DNA of 64,000 nt, taken from Azospirillum picis. Lineage in GTDB: Bacteria > Pseudomonadota > Alphaproteobacteria > Azospirillales > Azospirillaceae. Of the stretch, positions 29,735-38,214 are shown piece after piece (position 1 is the stretch's first letter; every line of letters begins with the position of its first letter). The notes under the pieces were generated by a model. It was not told the origin of the DNA. It ran no database searches and saw only the letters and a program-made list of their open reading frames with translations. The stretch is taken from positions 186,001 through 250,000 of the forward strand of contig NZ_JAGINO010000002.1 of NCBI RefSeq assembly GCF_017876115.1, read 5' to 3'. The translations under genes were made by a program, and so were the position numbers.

Positions 29735-30224
29735 ACCTGCCCCGCCCGCCGTCCCTCCGCCCCCGCTTCTGCCGGCCATCCGCCGTGTCGGACTCGACGC
29801 GCTGACCACGCACGAACTTTACGAGCTGCTGCGGCTGCGCAGCAGCGTCTTCGTGGTGGAGCAGACATGCCCCTATCCCGACATCGACGGGCGTGACGCG
29901 AACGCCCTGCACCTGATCGCCACCGACCGCAGCGGCAACATCGCCGGCTGCGCCCGCTGCCTGCCGCCGACGGGCGACGCTCCCGATGCACCGGTTTCGT
30001 TTGGGCGCTTGGCGGTCGACCGCTCGCACCGCGCCACCGGGCTTGGACGCGCCCTGGTCGCCGAAGCCCTGTCCGTCCTTGCGGAGACTTGGCCCGGCCG
30101 CACCGTCGTCATCGGTGCACAGCTCCATCTCGAACGCTTCTATGGCGGCTTCGGCTTCCGGCGCAGCGGCGCCGTCTATGACGATTTCGGCATCGCACAC
30201 ATCGATATGCACCTGCAGCGCTGA
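29721..30224 (+). CDS. ElaA-type GNAT acetyltransferase
   Basis: A 167-residue acetyltransferase. TTHELYELLRLRSSVFVVEQ followed by CPYPDIDGRD is diagnostic of the ElaA group of GNAT proteins. The acyl-CoA loop is visible as RSHRATGLGRALVAEAL and the last strand as GAVYDDFGIAHIDM. A proline-rich leader of about 17 residues (PSPEPAPPAVPPPPLLP) precedes the domain. Substrate unknown. The start overlaps the previous gene by 14 bases. Confidence 0.85.
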   Translation: MPSPEPAPPAVPPPPLLPAIRRVGLDALTTHELYELLRLRSSVFVVEQTCPYPDIDGRDANALHLIATDRSGNIAGCARCLPPTGDAPDAPVSFGRLAVDRSHRATGLGRALVAEALSVLAETWPGRTVVIGAQLHLERFYGGFGFRRSGAVYDDFGIAHIDMHLQR

Positions 30225-30536
30225 AGCTGCCGCGCCGAAGAGCGCCGGAGCTATTGGGAATGCATATTGGTGTATTCACGACCGGCGATTATTTCAACTC
30301 TTCGCGAGCATGCTTCCGCTTGCGTTTAAGATTTCCTTCAGAAAATAGAATTAGAGCATCCTTAAAGGCCTGACCTCGTGATCCATGCATGAAGTCGGGT
30401 GATTGGCAGCGATCTGGCCGCTCCATTCGACGTCCCTGCCGTAATGCGGGCACCGCGAAAGGTCCCAATGGTGGCATCAGGACAGGGATTTGATCGCAAT
30501 GGGGTCGATGCCAGTCGTCACATGAGGGTCATGACG
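30225..30536. other. Intergenic region before the chemoreceptor
   Basis: A 312-base gap. The middle (about 30260-30370) is unusually AT-rich for this window, and probably contains the promoter of the chemoreceptor gene. An open frame in phase with that gene enters from 30399 but has no domain-like sequence. No sigma-28 or sigma-54 promoter match convinced me. Confidence 0.4.
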
Positions 30537-32222
30537 ATGTCCTGGTTCACCAATCTTCGTATCGGCGGGAAGCTGCTGTCGGCCTTCGCTGTCCTTATTG
30601 CGATCACCGGCGGAATCAGCGCCGCCAATTATGTCACGCTGTCCTCGATCCAGACCTCGATCGACTGGACGATCCACACTTACCGCGTGATCCAGACCGC
30701 GGATATCGTCATGGCGGCAATGGTCGACCAGGAAACGGGACTGCGCGGCTACCTGGTCAGCGGCGACGACGCCTTCCTGGATCCCTTCCGCAAAGGGCAA
30801 CAGGCTTTCGACTCGGCCTTCGGCGACGTCAAGAAACTGACCGCCGACAACCCGCAGCAGCAGGCCAGGCTCGACGAGTTGCGCAAGCATGCCGAGACAT
30901 GGCGGCGGACGGTGGCGGAACCGGAAGTCGCCCTGATGGCCAAGGCCGAGACGCGCGCCGAAGCACGCGCGATGGAGGCGAAGGCACTGGGCAAGACCTC
31001 GATGGACAGCATCCGGGCACTGGTCGTCCAGATCGAGGCCACCGAGCGCGGGTTGCTCGACCGGCGCAAAGCCGAGCAGCAGGACGCCTTCTCCACCGGC
31101 TACATGACCGCAATAGGCGGCGCCCTGCTGACGGTTCTGGCCGCGGTGACGGCCGGACTGCTGCTGCGCCGGTCGATCGCCGCACCGATCGTCGCCATGA
31201 CCACCGTCATGGTGCGTTTGGCCGGCGGCGACCGCAAGGTCGAGGTGCCGTGTGTCGGTCGCGGCGACGAAGTAGGCGCGATGGCCAATGCGGTCGACGT
31301 CTTCAAGCGCAACGCCATCGAGGCCGACAGGCTTGCCGCCTCCCAGCGGGAGGAGGAAGAGGCGAAATCCCGCCGCGCGGCCCGCCTGGACGACCTGATG
31401 CGTGCCTTCGAAGGCAACGTCACCGCCGTGGTGCAGGGGCTGTCGGGTGCGGCGGCGCAGATGCAGCAGTCGGCCGGAACCCTGACCACCACTGCCGATA
31501 TGACCAGCCAGCAGAGCACGGCCGTGGCATCGGCCGCCGAACAGGCATCCGCCAACGTGCAGACCGTGGCCGCCGCCGCGGAAGAACTGTCCTCCTCCAT
31601 CGGCGAGATCGGCCGTCAGGTCGCCCAGTCGACCCGGGTGGCCGAACAGGCGGTGACGGGCGCGGGAAGGGCCAACAGCGTCGTCTCGGGATTGGCCGAC
31701 GGCGCCCAGCGGATCGGCGACGTGGTAAGCCTGATCAACAACATCGCCAGCCAGACCAACCTGCTGGCGCTGAACGCGACGATCGAGGCGGCCCGCGCCG
31801 GCGAGGCCGGCAAGGGCTTCGCCGTCGTGGCGAGCGAGGTGAAGAGCCTGGCCGACCAGACCGCCAAGGCAACCGAGGAAATCACCGGACAGATTTCGGC
31901 AATCCAGGGGGCGACGCGCGAGGCCGTCACCACGATCGAGGAGATCGGTCGCATCATCACCGAGATCAGCCAGATCTCCGCCACCATCGCCTCGGCGGTG
32001 GAGGAGCAGAGCGCAGCCACCCAGGAGATCAGCCGCAATGTCCAGGAAGCGGCCCAGGGGACGCAACAGGTCACCAGCACCATCGTCGGGGTGACCCATG
32101 TCGCCGGCGACACCGGGCGTGCCGCCGACGACGTCCGCAGCGTCGCCGACCGCCTGGGCGACGAGGCGGCCCGCCTGCGGCGCGAGGTGGAGAGCTTCCT
32201 GGCCGGCGTGAAGGCCGCCTGA
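30537..32222 (+). CDS. Membrane methyl-accepting chemotaxis protein with CHASE3-like sensor
   Basis: A 561-residue transmembrane chemoreceptor. TM1 lies at residues about 10-30 ([20 protein letters not shown]), the periplasmic part contains the CHASE3-like segment [22 protein letters not shown]2 is near [19 protein letters not shown], then HAMP and the MA signalling domain with its hairpin tip [20 protein letters not shown]. The ligand is unknown. ATG 30537 is chosen because GAGGG lies at proper spacing; ATGs at 30522 and 30531 are also in frame. It is single, with no cheA/cheW nearby. Confidence 0.93.
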   Translation: MSWFTNLRIGGKLLSAFAVLIAITGGISAANYVTLSSIQTSIDWTIHTYRVIQTADIVMAAMVDQETGLRGYLVSGDDAFLDPFRKGQQAFDSAFGDVKKLTADNPQQQARLDELRKHAETWRRTVAEPEVALMAKAETRAEARAMEAKALGKTSMDSIRALVVQIEATERGLLDRRKAEQQDAFSTGYMTAIGGALLTVLAAVTAGLLLRRSIAAPIVAMTTVMVRLAGGDRKVEVPCVGRGDEVGAMANAVDVFKRNAIEADRLAASQREEEEAKSRRAARLDDLMRAFEGNVTAVVQGLSGAAAQMQQSAGTLTTTADMTSQQSTAVASAAEQASANVQTVAAAAEELSSSIGEIGRQVAQSTRVAEQAVTGAGRANSVVSGLADGAQRIGDVVSLINNIASQTNLLALNATIEAARAGEAGKGFAVVASEVKSLADQTAKATEEITGQISAIQGATREAVTTIEEIGRIITEISQISATIASAVEEQSAATQEISRNVQEAAQGTQQVTSTIVGVTHVAGDTGRAADDVRSVADRLGDEAARLRREVESFLAGVKAA

Positions 32223-32245
32223 GGAACGGGCGGTGTACGGTCCGC

Positions 32246-32273
32246 CCCTTCCCCGCTCTCGCGGGGAAGGGGC
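32246..32273. repeat. GC-rich perfect inverted repeat
   Basis: CCCCTTCCCCGC and GCGGGGAAGGGG form a perfect 12-bp stem around TCTC, 24 bases after the chemoreceptor stop. It may serve as its terminator, but no T run follows. Its core is shared with the hairpin at 19273-19290, supporting a dispersed repeat. Confidence 0.6.
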
Positions 32274-32318
32274 GCTACGCGAAGCTGAACCGGCAGGTCG
32301 GCGTCTTAGAGTGTGATC

Positions 32319-32342
32319 GTTTCAAGCGGTATCGCTTGAAAC
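32319..32342. repeat. Perfect 10-bp inverted repeat
   Basis: GTTTCAAGCG and CGCTTGAAAC flank GTAT. The sequence is AT-richer than its surroundings, unlike the other hairpins, and may be one element together with the long palindrome at 32370-32409. Confidence 0.65.
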
Positions 32343-32369
32343 GTGACCCACACGGAAGACCAAAAGCTC

Positions 32370-32409
32370 AGAGTCTGTCTGGTGCTTCAACAAGCACCAG
32401 ACAGACTCT
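32370..32409. repeat. Perfect 18-bp inverted repeat overlapping the uspA stop codon
   Basis: Two perfectly complementary 18-base arms (32370-32387 and 32392-32409) surround the loop CAAC. The right arm covers part of the stop codon of the UspA-like gene. On the minus strand the hairpin is followed by GAGCTTTTGG, a poor T run, so termination of the usp transcript is possible but not certain. The length and perfection of the arms suggest a mobile or dispersed palindromic element. Confidence 0.75.
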
Positions 32410-33229
32410 AGTGCGACAGCAGCAGGGGAACCGGGCAGGTGCGCAGCACATGGCGGGTGCCGCTGCCGCGGTGCAGGAACGGGAAGCCGTAATGACCGTG
32501 GGCGCCCATCACCAGCAGGTCGGCACCGGTGTCCATGCTGCGGGCGAGCAGCGCGTCCATCGCGCCGATATCGGTCACCGTGAAATGGGTCTGCTCCGCC
32601 GTAACGCCGTGGAGCGTGAGATGGTCGAGCAGGCCGACGCGCGGCGTCTCCGGCACAGAGGACGAGGCCTGGGTCAGGACGGTGATGACCGTCACCTCGG
32701 AAGCCTTCTCGATCATCGGCATGGCGTCGGAAAGCGCGCGGGCGGCCTCGCGCTCGGCGTTCCAGGCGACGGCGATGCGCTTGCCGATGACCGGGAACTT
32801 GCCGGCATACGGGATCACCAGCGCCGGCCGGCCGGAATTGAGAACCACCTGCTCGTTCAACTCCTCGGGCGCCGCAAGCTGCCCGGCATCGCGGTCATAC
32901 TGACCCAGCACCGTCAGGTCGGCGAAACGGGACCAGATGATCACTTCACGGATCACATGGTTGTATTCCCCGTGGGTGAGGCCGTGCCACTGTCCCTGCA
33001 GGCCGGATGCGGCCAGCTTTTCGTTGAACAGCGTCTCGCTGCGGGCCGCCGCCTCGACAAGGTGATCGCTGGGCCGCCGGGCGATCACGCTCGTGGCGCT
33101 GCGGTCGCCTTGGGCGAACAGGCCGCGCAGGAAGGCGCCATGGCGCTGCGCCAGGCCGATGGCGGCGTCGAGCCGCGCCTCGACATGCGGGCTGCTGTCG
33201 AGATGGACGAGGATATGCTTGTAAGCCAT
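32408..33229 (-). CDS. Tandem-domain universal stress protein (UspA family)
   Basis: A 273-residue protein with two Usp domains: one from MAYKHILVHLD to about residue 150, the second from GKRIAVAWNAEREAARALS to the end. The second carries the nucleotide-binding motif GAHGHYGFPFLHRGSG and a closing CPVPLLL strand, so ATP binding is likely. Family members help cells survive starvation and low oxygen. GGAGGACTCGC precedes the ATG at 33229. A degenerate FNR-type palindrome lies 75-88 bases upstream, and hypD is the next gene upstream on the strand. Confidence 0.93.
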   Translation of the reverse strand: MAYKHILVHLDSSPHVEARLDAAIGLAQRHGAFLRGLFAQGDRSATSVIARRPSDHLVEAAARSETLFNEKLAASGLQGQWHGLTHGEYNHVIREVIIWSRFADLTVLGQYDRDAGQLAAPEELNEQVVLNSGRPALVIPYAGKFPVIGKRIAVAWNAEREAARALSDAMPMIEKASEVTVITVLTQASSSVPETPRVGLLDHLTLHGVTAEQTHFTVTDIGAMDALLARSMDTGADLLVMGAHGHYGFPFLHRGSGTRHVLRTCPVPLLLSH

Positions 33230-33303
33230 GCGAGTCCTCCCGGTGATGGTGCGATGTCCGGTAGCAACGGTCACCCCCGCCATACGGCGGGGAAGCGGAT
33301 TGT

Positions 33304-33317
33304 TTGAGACACATCAT
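33304..33317 (-). promoter_or_regulatory. Possible FNR-type box upstream of the UspA gene
   Basis: TTGAG-ACAC-ATCAT matches the FNR consensus TTGAT-N4-ATCAA at eight of ten positions. On the minus strand a TATGGC sequence follows about 26 bases from the box centre, close to where a -10 element of a class II FNR promoter would be. Lower confidence than the hypD box because of the two mismatches. Confidence 0.4.
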
Positions 33318-33404
33318 GTTTAACCGCACGGCCTGCGTCCAGCCAGCGGCGAAAGATCGCAAGCTCCCGGCTCGCCACCTGCGACCGACGCGGGCGTCCG
33401 CGGG

Positions 33405-34526
33405 TCAGGCGTCGCGAAAGCGCCCGTAGGTGTAATGCGCGGCGCAGGCGCCCTCCGCCGAAACCATGCAGGAGCCCATCGGGTTCTCGGGCGTGCAGAC
33501 GCCGGCGAACAGCTTGCAATCGACCGGGCGTTTCACTCCGCGCAGGATCGCACCGCAATCGCAGCCCTTGTGGTCGGGCACGCTGGCACCGGCGACGGGA
33601 AAGCGCCTCTCGGCGTCGAAGGCGGCATAGGCCTCTCGCAGCTTCAGGCCGCTGTGCGGTATGCTTCCCAATCCGCGCCATTCGAAGGATGCCCGCGTCT
33701 CGAAGATCTCCGCCACGATGGCCTGGGCCTTGCGGTTTCCTTCGGCGGTCACGGCGCGGGTGAACTGGTTCTCCACCTCGGCGCGGCCTTCGTTGATCTG
33801 GCGGACCAGCATCAGGATGGACTGCAGCACGTCCAGCGGTTCGAAGCCGGAGATCACCACCGGCTTGCCATGCTCCGCAGCGGCTGGCGCATAGGCCTCG
33901 GAACCGATGACCACCGAGACATGGGCGGGGCCGACGAAACCGTCGAGCGAGGCCACCTCCTTGCCGTCCCCGGCATCAGCGAGGATTCCCTGGATCGCCG
34001 AGGGCGTCAGGACATGGTTGCAGAAGACCGTGAAGTTCGACAGGCCCTGCGCCGCGGCGGCACGGACCGCCAGCGCCGTGGGCGGCGTGGTCGTCTCGAA
34101 GCCGATGGCGAGGAACACCACCTGCCGTCCGGGATTCTCGGCGGCGATGCGCACGGCGGCGTCGGCCGAGACCACCATGCGGACATCGGCGCCCTGCGCC
34201 TTGGCCTTCAGCAGGCTGAGCCGCCCCGATCCGGGCACACGCATGACGTCGCCGTAGGTGCAGAGCGTCACCTCCGGCCGGCGGGCCAGGGCGATGGCGT
34301 CGTCGATCCGACCGACCGGCAGCACGCAGACCGGGCAACCCGGTCCATGGATCATGCGGACGTTGCCCGGCAGCAGGTCGGGAATGCCGTAGCGGGAGAT
34401 CGCATGGGTGTGACCGCCGCAGAACTCCATCAGGTTGTAGGCGCGGTCCGGCCGCGCCTCGCGCGCGATTGCCGCGGCGACGGTACGGGCCAGGAGCGGG
34501 TCGCGGAACTCATCGACGTATTTCAT
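33405..34526 (-). CDS. hypD: Hydrogenase maturation factor HypD
   Basis: A 373-residue iron-sulfur protein that, with HypC and HypE, places the Fe(CN)2CO group of [NiFe] hydrogenases. Key motifs are present: EFCGGHTHAI, IHGPGCPVCVLPVG, AIGFETTTP and the C-terminal cluster-binding KGCDCGAILRGVKRP with later cysteines at CKLFAGVCTPENPMGSC. The protein looks complete. Unusually, no other hyp or hup gene is in the window, so it is either an extra copy or separated from its partners. A perfect FNR box lies upstream (34591-34604). Confidence 0.95.
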   Translation of the reverse strand: MKYVDEFRDPLLARTVAAAIAREARPDRAYNLMEFCGGHTHAISRYGIPDLLPGNVRMIHGPGCPVCVLPVGRIDDAIALARRPEVTLCTYGDVMRVPGSGRLSLLKAKAQGADVRMVVSADAAVRIAAENPGRQVVFLAIGFETTTPPTALAVRAAAAQGLSNFTVFCNHVLTPSAIQGILADAGDGKEVASLDGFVGPAHVSVVIGSEAYAPAAAEHGKPVVISGFEPLDVLQSILMLVRQINEGRAEVENQFTRAVTAEGNRKAQAIVAEIFETRASFEWRGLGSIPHSGLKLREAYAAFDAERRFPVAGASVPDHKGCDCGAILRGVKRPVDCKLFAGVCTPENPMGSCMVSAEGACAAHYTYGRFRDA

Positions 34527-34590
34527 GGCGACATCTGTCTTGGACGCTTGCTCTGCCCCGCCATATCACACGATGGACGGATCGTCCGCT

Positions 34591-34604
34591 TTGATGCGGA
34601 TCAA
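34591..34604 (-). promoter_or_regulatory. FNR box of a class II promoter for hypD
   Basis: TTGATGCGGATCAA is a perfect match to TTGAT-N4-ATCAA. Reading toward hypD, a TGATAT sequence starts about 29 bases beyond the box centre, the exact spacing between a -41.5 activator site and a -10 element. This predicts a start site about 30 bases before the hypD ATG and activation at low oxygen by an FNR-type regulator. Confidence 0.8.
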
Positions 34605-34651
34605 AGGGCAGCGCTCATGGCGGCCGGGGCCGCCTCCCACGGCTCCGACCG

Positions 34652-35881
34652 TCAAGCCTCCACCGGCTCTGGATCCTTCAGCCGCTCCCAGATCGCGTCG
34701 AACTCCGCATGATGCTGGGCGAAAAGAGCGATCAGGCGGGGGTCGAAATGATCCGCCGGCCTTATGCGATCGTCGCCGTTCAGCAGGATGTCCACGCTCT
34801 TCTCATGGCTGAAGGACGGCTTGTAAGGCCTCGGGCTGCGCAGTGCGTCGTAGCAGTCGGCGATGGCGACGATCCGTGCCGCGAGCGGGATTTCCTCACC
34901 CTTCAGGCCCATCGGGTAGCCGGTGCCGGCCCACTGCTCGTGATGGTACAGCGCGATCTCGGCCGCCATCTTCAACCGGTCCGACGTGACCAGGATGTCG
35001 TGGCCGTAGACCGGATGGCGCCGCATTTCCGCCAGTTCCCGATCGTCCAGCCGGCCCTTCTTGTGCAGCACGGCCTGGTCGACGCTCATCTTGCCGACAT
35101 CGTGCAGCGCGGCCGAGAAGCGGATCTCCTTGCAGAAGGCGCGGTTGCATCCGGCCCAGGTCGCCAGCGCATAGGAGTATTCGTTGACCCTCAGGATGTG
35201 GTTGCCGGTCTCCTCGTCGTGCACCTCGGCGGCACGGGCGAGCAGATTGACCGACACCATGAAGGCGCGTTCCGTTTCGACCTGCAGCTCGGCGACCCGG
35301 CGACGCTCCTGCATCAGGGCACGGTTCCGCTCGGTCAGGCGTTCGAGCGTCGCCGCCCGCTCCAGGGCACGCCCGACGATGTGATTGACCGGAGCGATCA
35401 TCTGCTCGTGGTCGGCCAGGAAGGTCGGCGGCCCCGCCTCCCCCGCGACCGGACGCCGGTTGATCAACTGGACCACGCCGATCGGACGGTCGCGGAATCC
35501 CTTCAACGCGAAGGCCATGATCGAGCGGGTCCGGAAACCCGTGTTCTGGTCGAAACCGGGATTGAAGCGGTAGGGCCGCTCGCCGGGGATGGCATAGGCG
35601 TCATCCAGCAGCAGCGTCTCGCCGGTCGACGCGACATAGCCGACGATCGAGGTCTGGTTCACCGGCACGGTGAACAGGGTGGAACGGGTACGGATCAGGT
35701 CGTTCTGCGCGCTGACGGCCTCCAGCCGCCGGCCCTTTCCTTGCCCGCGCAGCATGAAGACGGTGCCGGCCTCCGCTCCCGTCACCTCGCGGCACTTGCG
35801 CAGCACCCGGTCACTCAATGCCCGCAGCGACTGATTCGGCGCGCCTTCTATGAATTCCATGAACTGAACGACCAGACTCAC
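34652..35881 (-). CDS. GAF-HD-GYP response protein, putative c-di-GMP phosphodiesterase
   Basis: A 409-residue soluble protein. The N-terminal GAF domain spans about residues 20-170 (AEAGTVFMLRGQ, SIVGYVASTGE, GFRDRPIGVVQLIN). The C-terminal HD-GYP domain (about 205-400) keeps the metal and catalytic residues: HDEETGNHILRVN, HDVGKMSVD, the GYP loop HHEQWAGTGYPMGLKGEEIP and DCYDALRS. It should hydrolyse cyclic di-GMP in response to a small ligand bound by GAF. No receiver domain. It sits upstream of the hypD FNR promoter but ends before it. Confidence 0.92.
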   Translation of the reverse strand: MSLVVQFMEFIEGAPNQSLRALSDRVLRKCREVTGAEAGTVFMLRGQGKGRRLEAVSAQNDLIRTRSTLFTVPVNQTSIVGYVASTGETLLLDDAYAIPGERPYRFNPGFDQNTGFRTRSIMAFALKGFRDRPIGVVQLINRRPVAGEAGPPTFLADHEQMIAPVNHIVGRALERAATLERLTERNRALMQERRRVAELQVETERAFMVSVNLLARAAEVHDEETGNHILRVNEYSYALATWAGCNRAFCKEIRFSAALHDVGKMSVDQAVLHKKGRLDDRELAEMRRHPVYGHDILVTSDRLKMAAEIALYHHEQWAGTGYPMGLKGEEIPLAARIVAIADCYDALRSPRPYKPSFSHEKSVDILLNGDDRIRPADHFDPRLIALFAQHHAEFDAIWERLKDPEPVEA

Positions 35882-36002
35882 AGCGCGCTCCCCACCCCGA
35901 TGCGCCGAAAGATTACCTCATTTGTCACACCCCGAAGAAGAGGTTTGCTTGGCGGAAAGTCATGCCGCGTCATAGGTCACAGCTCCGGATCACTCGCTTG
36001 GC

Positions 36003-37229
36003 TCACAAGGCCATCCAACCGCCCGCCCACAGCCAGACGGCCGCCACGGCCATCGACAGCAGTGCCATCGGAACACCGCAGCGGGCGTGTTCGACGAAGC
36101 CCAGGCGCACGCCGGCCGCCGCCGCACGCTCCGCGACGATGATGTTGGCAAGGCTGCCTGGCAGCAGCAGGTTGCCGGCCAGCGTCGACAGCAGCGCCAG
36201 TCCATAGAGCGCCCCCTCCGGCGGCGTCGGCCAGGCCGCCAGCAGGAGGATGACCGCCGGAACATTGCCGATGCTGTTGCTGCCGGCCAGCGCCAGCGGC
36301 GTCATCACCGCCAGGCGGTCGGGCAGCCATCCGGACGCCTCCAGCTCCCGGACCAGGGAGGCCGGCAATCCGGTCAGCCCCAGCGCATGGTTGATGGCGA
36401 AGAGGGCCGCGAACAGCACCAGCAGGTGCCAGTCCACCATGCCCAGCATGTCGCGGCTGGCCATGCGGCGGCTGATCATCATCACGCCGGCGACCAGCAG
36501 GACCGCATGCTCCTGCGGGATGTCGCGCGTGAAGAGCAGGAGCAGGACCGCCGTCGCCGCCACCCCCTTGCCGAGCTGCCAGCGGTCGAGCAGCACCGGC
36601 GCCACCTCTCCCATGCCCTGCGGCTTGCCGAAACGGCCACGCCAGACCAGCCAGACGACGGCGTAGACGATGATCATGGCAACCAGCGCCGGACCGCCGC
36701 AGACCGCCACGAAGCGCCAGAAGTCGAGGTGCCCGACCTGGCCGATCAGGATGTTCTGCGGATTGCCGATCATCGTCGCCGCCGAGCCGGCGTTGGCCGC
36801 CCCGGCCAGGGCGATCAGGTACGGTCTCGGGTCGAGCTTGCGGGCCTGGAGGCCGAGGCAGAGCATCGGCGTCATGGCGAAGACGACGACGTCATTGGCC
36901 AGCACCGCCGACAGGCCGCCGGCGACCGCCACGATGATCGCCAGCAGCCGCGCCGGCGAACGCGCAGCCCGCGCCACCTTCAGCGCGCACCAGTCGTAGA
37001 AGCCGCTGCCGGCATATTGGGCCGACAGGATCATCAGTCCGAGCAGGATGAAGATGGTCGGGAAATCGACGGCCGCCACGACCTGGGCCGTGTCGAGGGC
37101 TCCGGTGGCGAGCAGCAGGATCGCCGCCACGAGTGCTATTCCGGTGCGGTCGATGCGCAGGCCGGGGAACCGCCCCAGGGCCATGCCCAGATAGGTGGCG
37201 GCGAACAGAACGAGGATTGTGGCGGTCAT
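36003..37229 (-). CDS. ArsB/NhaD-type (SLC13-like) ion transporter
   Basis: A 408-residue integral membrane protein with about 10-11 hydrophobic segments. The duplicated signature of the ion transporter superfamily is visible: VLANDVVVFAMTPMLCLG in the first half and NSIGNVPAVILLLAAW in the second, with GNPQNILIGQ between them. It could export arsenite, transport dicarboxylates or act as a Na+/H+ exchanger; sequence does not decide. The start at 37229 places the first membrane segment at the N-terminus; the 46-residue upstream extension is unlike protein. Confidence 0.85.
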   Translation of the reverse strand: MTATILVLFAATYLGMALGRFPGLRIDRTGIALVAAILLLATGALDTAQVVAAVDFPTIFILLGLMILSAQYAGSGFYDWCALKVARAARSPARLLAIIVAVAGGLSAVLANDVVVFAMTPMLCLGLQARKLDPRPYLIALAGAANAGSAATMIGNPQNILIGQVGHLDFWRFVAVCGGPALVAMIIVYAVVWLVWRGRFGKPQGMGEVAPVLLDRWQLGKGVAATAVLLLLFTRDIPQEHAVLLVAGVMMISRRMASRDMLGMVDWHLLVLFAALFAINHALGLTGLPASLVRELEASGWLPDRLAVMTPLALAGSNSIGNVPAVILLLAAWPTPPEGALYGLALLSTLAGNLLLPGSLANIIVAERAAAAGVRLGFVEHARCGVPMALLSMAVAAVWLWAGGWMAL

Positions 37230-37269
37230 GATACCCGGGGGGAAGGACGGAGGTGCTGCGGCGCCGACG

Positions 37270-38094
37270 CTATGCCAGCGTGATCGTCGTGCCCTCGCGC
37301 GCGGCGAAGCAGTCGGGGAACTCGGCCCTGGCCATGGCCTCGATCCGCTCCATGGTCGCGTCGTCATGGTCGGGATCGTGGTGGAAAAGCGCCAGCGTCT
37401 TCACATTGGCGGCGCGGGCGATGCGCACCGCCTCCATCCAGGTGGAGTGGCCCCAGCCGATCCGCTGGCTCCACTCCTCGTCGGTGTAGGTGGAATCGTA
37501 GATCAGCAGGTCGACACCGTCGACCAGGTTCAGGATGTTGCGGTCCAACTGGTCGGGCACATGCTCGGTATCGGTGACGTAGGCCAGCGAGCGCCCGTGG
37601 TATTCGATGCGGTAGCCGGTCGCGCCGTCGGGATGGTTCAGCGCCGCCGTATGGACGCGCACGCCGCCTTCGAGCTTGAAGCTGTGACCGGCCGGCACCT
37701 CGATGAAGCTGAGGTCGCCGCCCATGGTGCGCAGCGGCACGGGAAACAGCGGCCGCGCCATCTGCCGCGCCATCACCGATTCGATGTCGGGACTGCCGGC
37801 CAGATGGCCGGAGATCACCCGCAGGCTGAAGCCCTTGGTGTATGCCGGCGGGAAGAAGGGAAAGCCGCTGATGTGGTCCAGGTGGGTGTGGCTCAGCAGC
37901 AGGGTGGCGCTGGTCACGCCTTCGGCCAGAAGCTTGCGCCCCAGCATGCGCACGCCGGTGCCGGCATCAAGGATGATATGCTGCTGCCCCGCCACCACTC
38001 CGACGCAGGCGGTGTTGCCGCCGAAGCCGAGATGCGAGGCCATTGGGCAGGGAATCGTGCCGCGCACGCCCCAGAAGGTGACCTTGAACCCCAT
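37270..38094 (-). CDS. MBL-fold metallohydrolase
   Basis: A 274-residue metallo-beta-lactamase-fold enzyme. The metal site is LLSHTHLDHISGFPFF (HxHxDH), and later ligands include VTDTEH and FHHDPDHDD. The N-terminus FKVTFWGVRGTIPCP resembles bacterial MBL phosphodiesterases acting on cyclic nucleotides or RNA. Its substrate is unknown. GGTGGGGAG precedes the ATG at 38094. It lies upstream of the transporter on the same strand with 40 bases between them, so the pair may be co-transcribed. Confidence 0.87.
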   Translation of the reverse strand: MGFKVTFWGVRGTIPCPMASHLGFGGNTACVGVVAGQQHIILDAGTGVRMLGRKLLAEGVTSATLLLSHTHLDHISGFPFFPPAYTKGFSLRVISGHLAGSPDIESVMARQMARPLFPVPLRTMGGDLSFIEVPAGHSFKLEGGVRVHTAALNHPDGATGYRIEYHGRSLAYVTDTEHVPDQLDRNILNLVDGVDLLIYDSTYTDEEWSQRIGWGHSTWMEAVRIARAANVKTLALFHHDPDHDDATMERIEAMARAEFPDCFAAREGTTITLA

Positions 38095-38214
38095 TCTCCC
38101 CACCTCCGAAGCGCATATGTTGCGCCGTCCCATCCCTTGTGGGGCCGAGATTACAGCGTTTCCTCCTGTTGTACACGAACCCGCTTCCGCGGGGCGATCC
38201 GGCAGTGAGGCCGA

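Noticed and set aside
30899..33307. An 802-codon open frame on the plus strand, crossing the chemoreceptor and UspA genes
   Set aside because: It is an alternative frame of the chemoreceptor and antisense to UspA, rich in Arg and Gly, without motifs.
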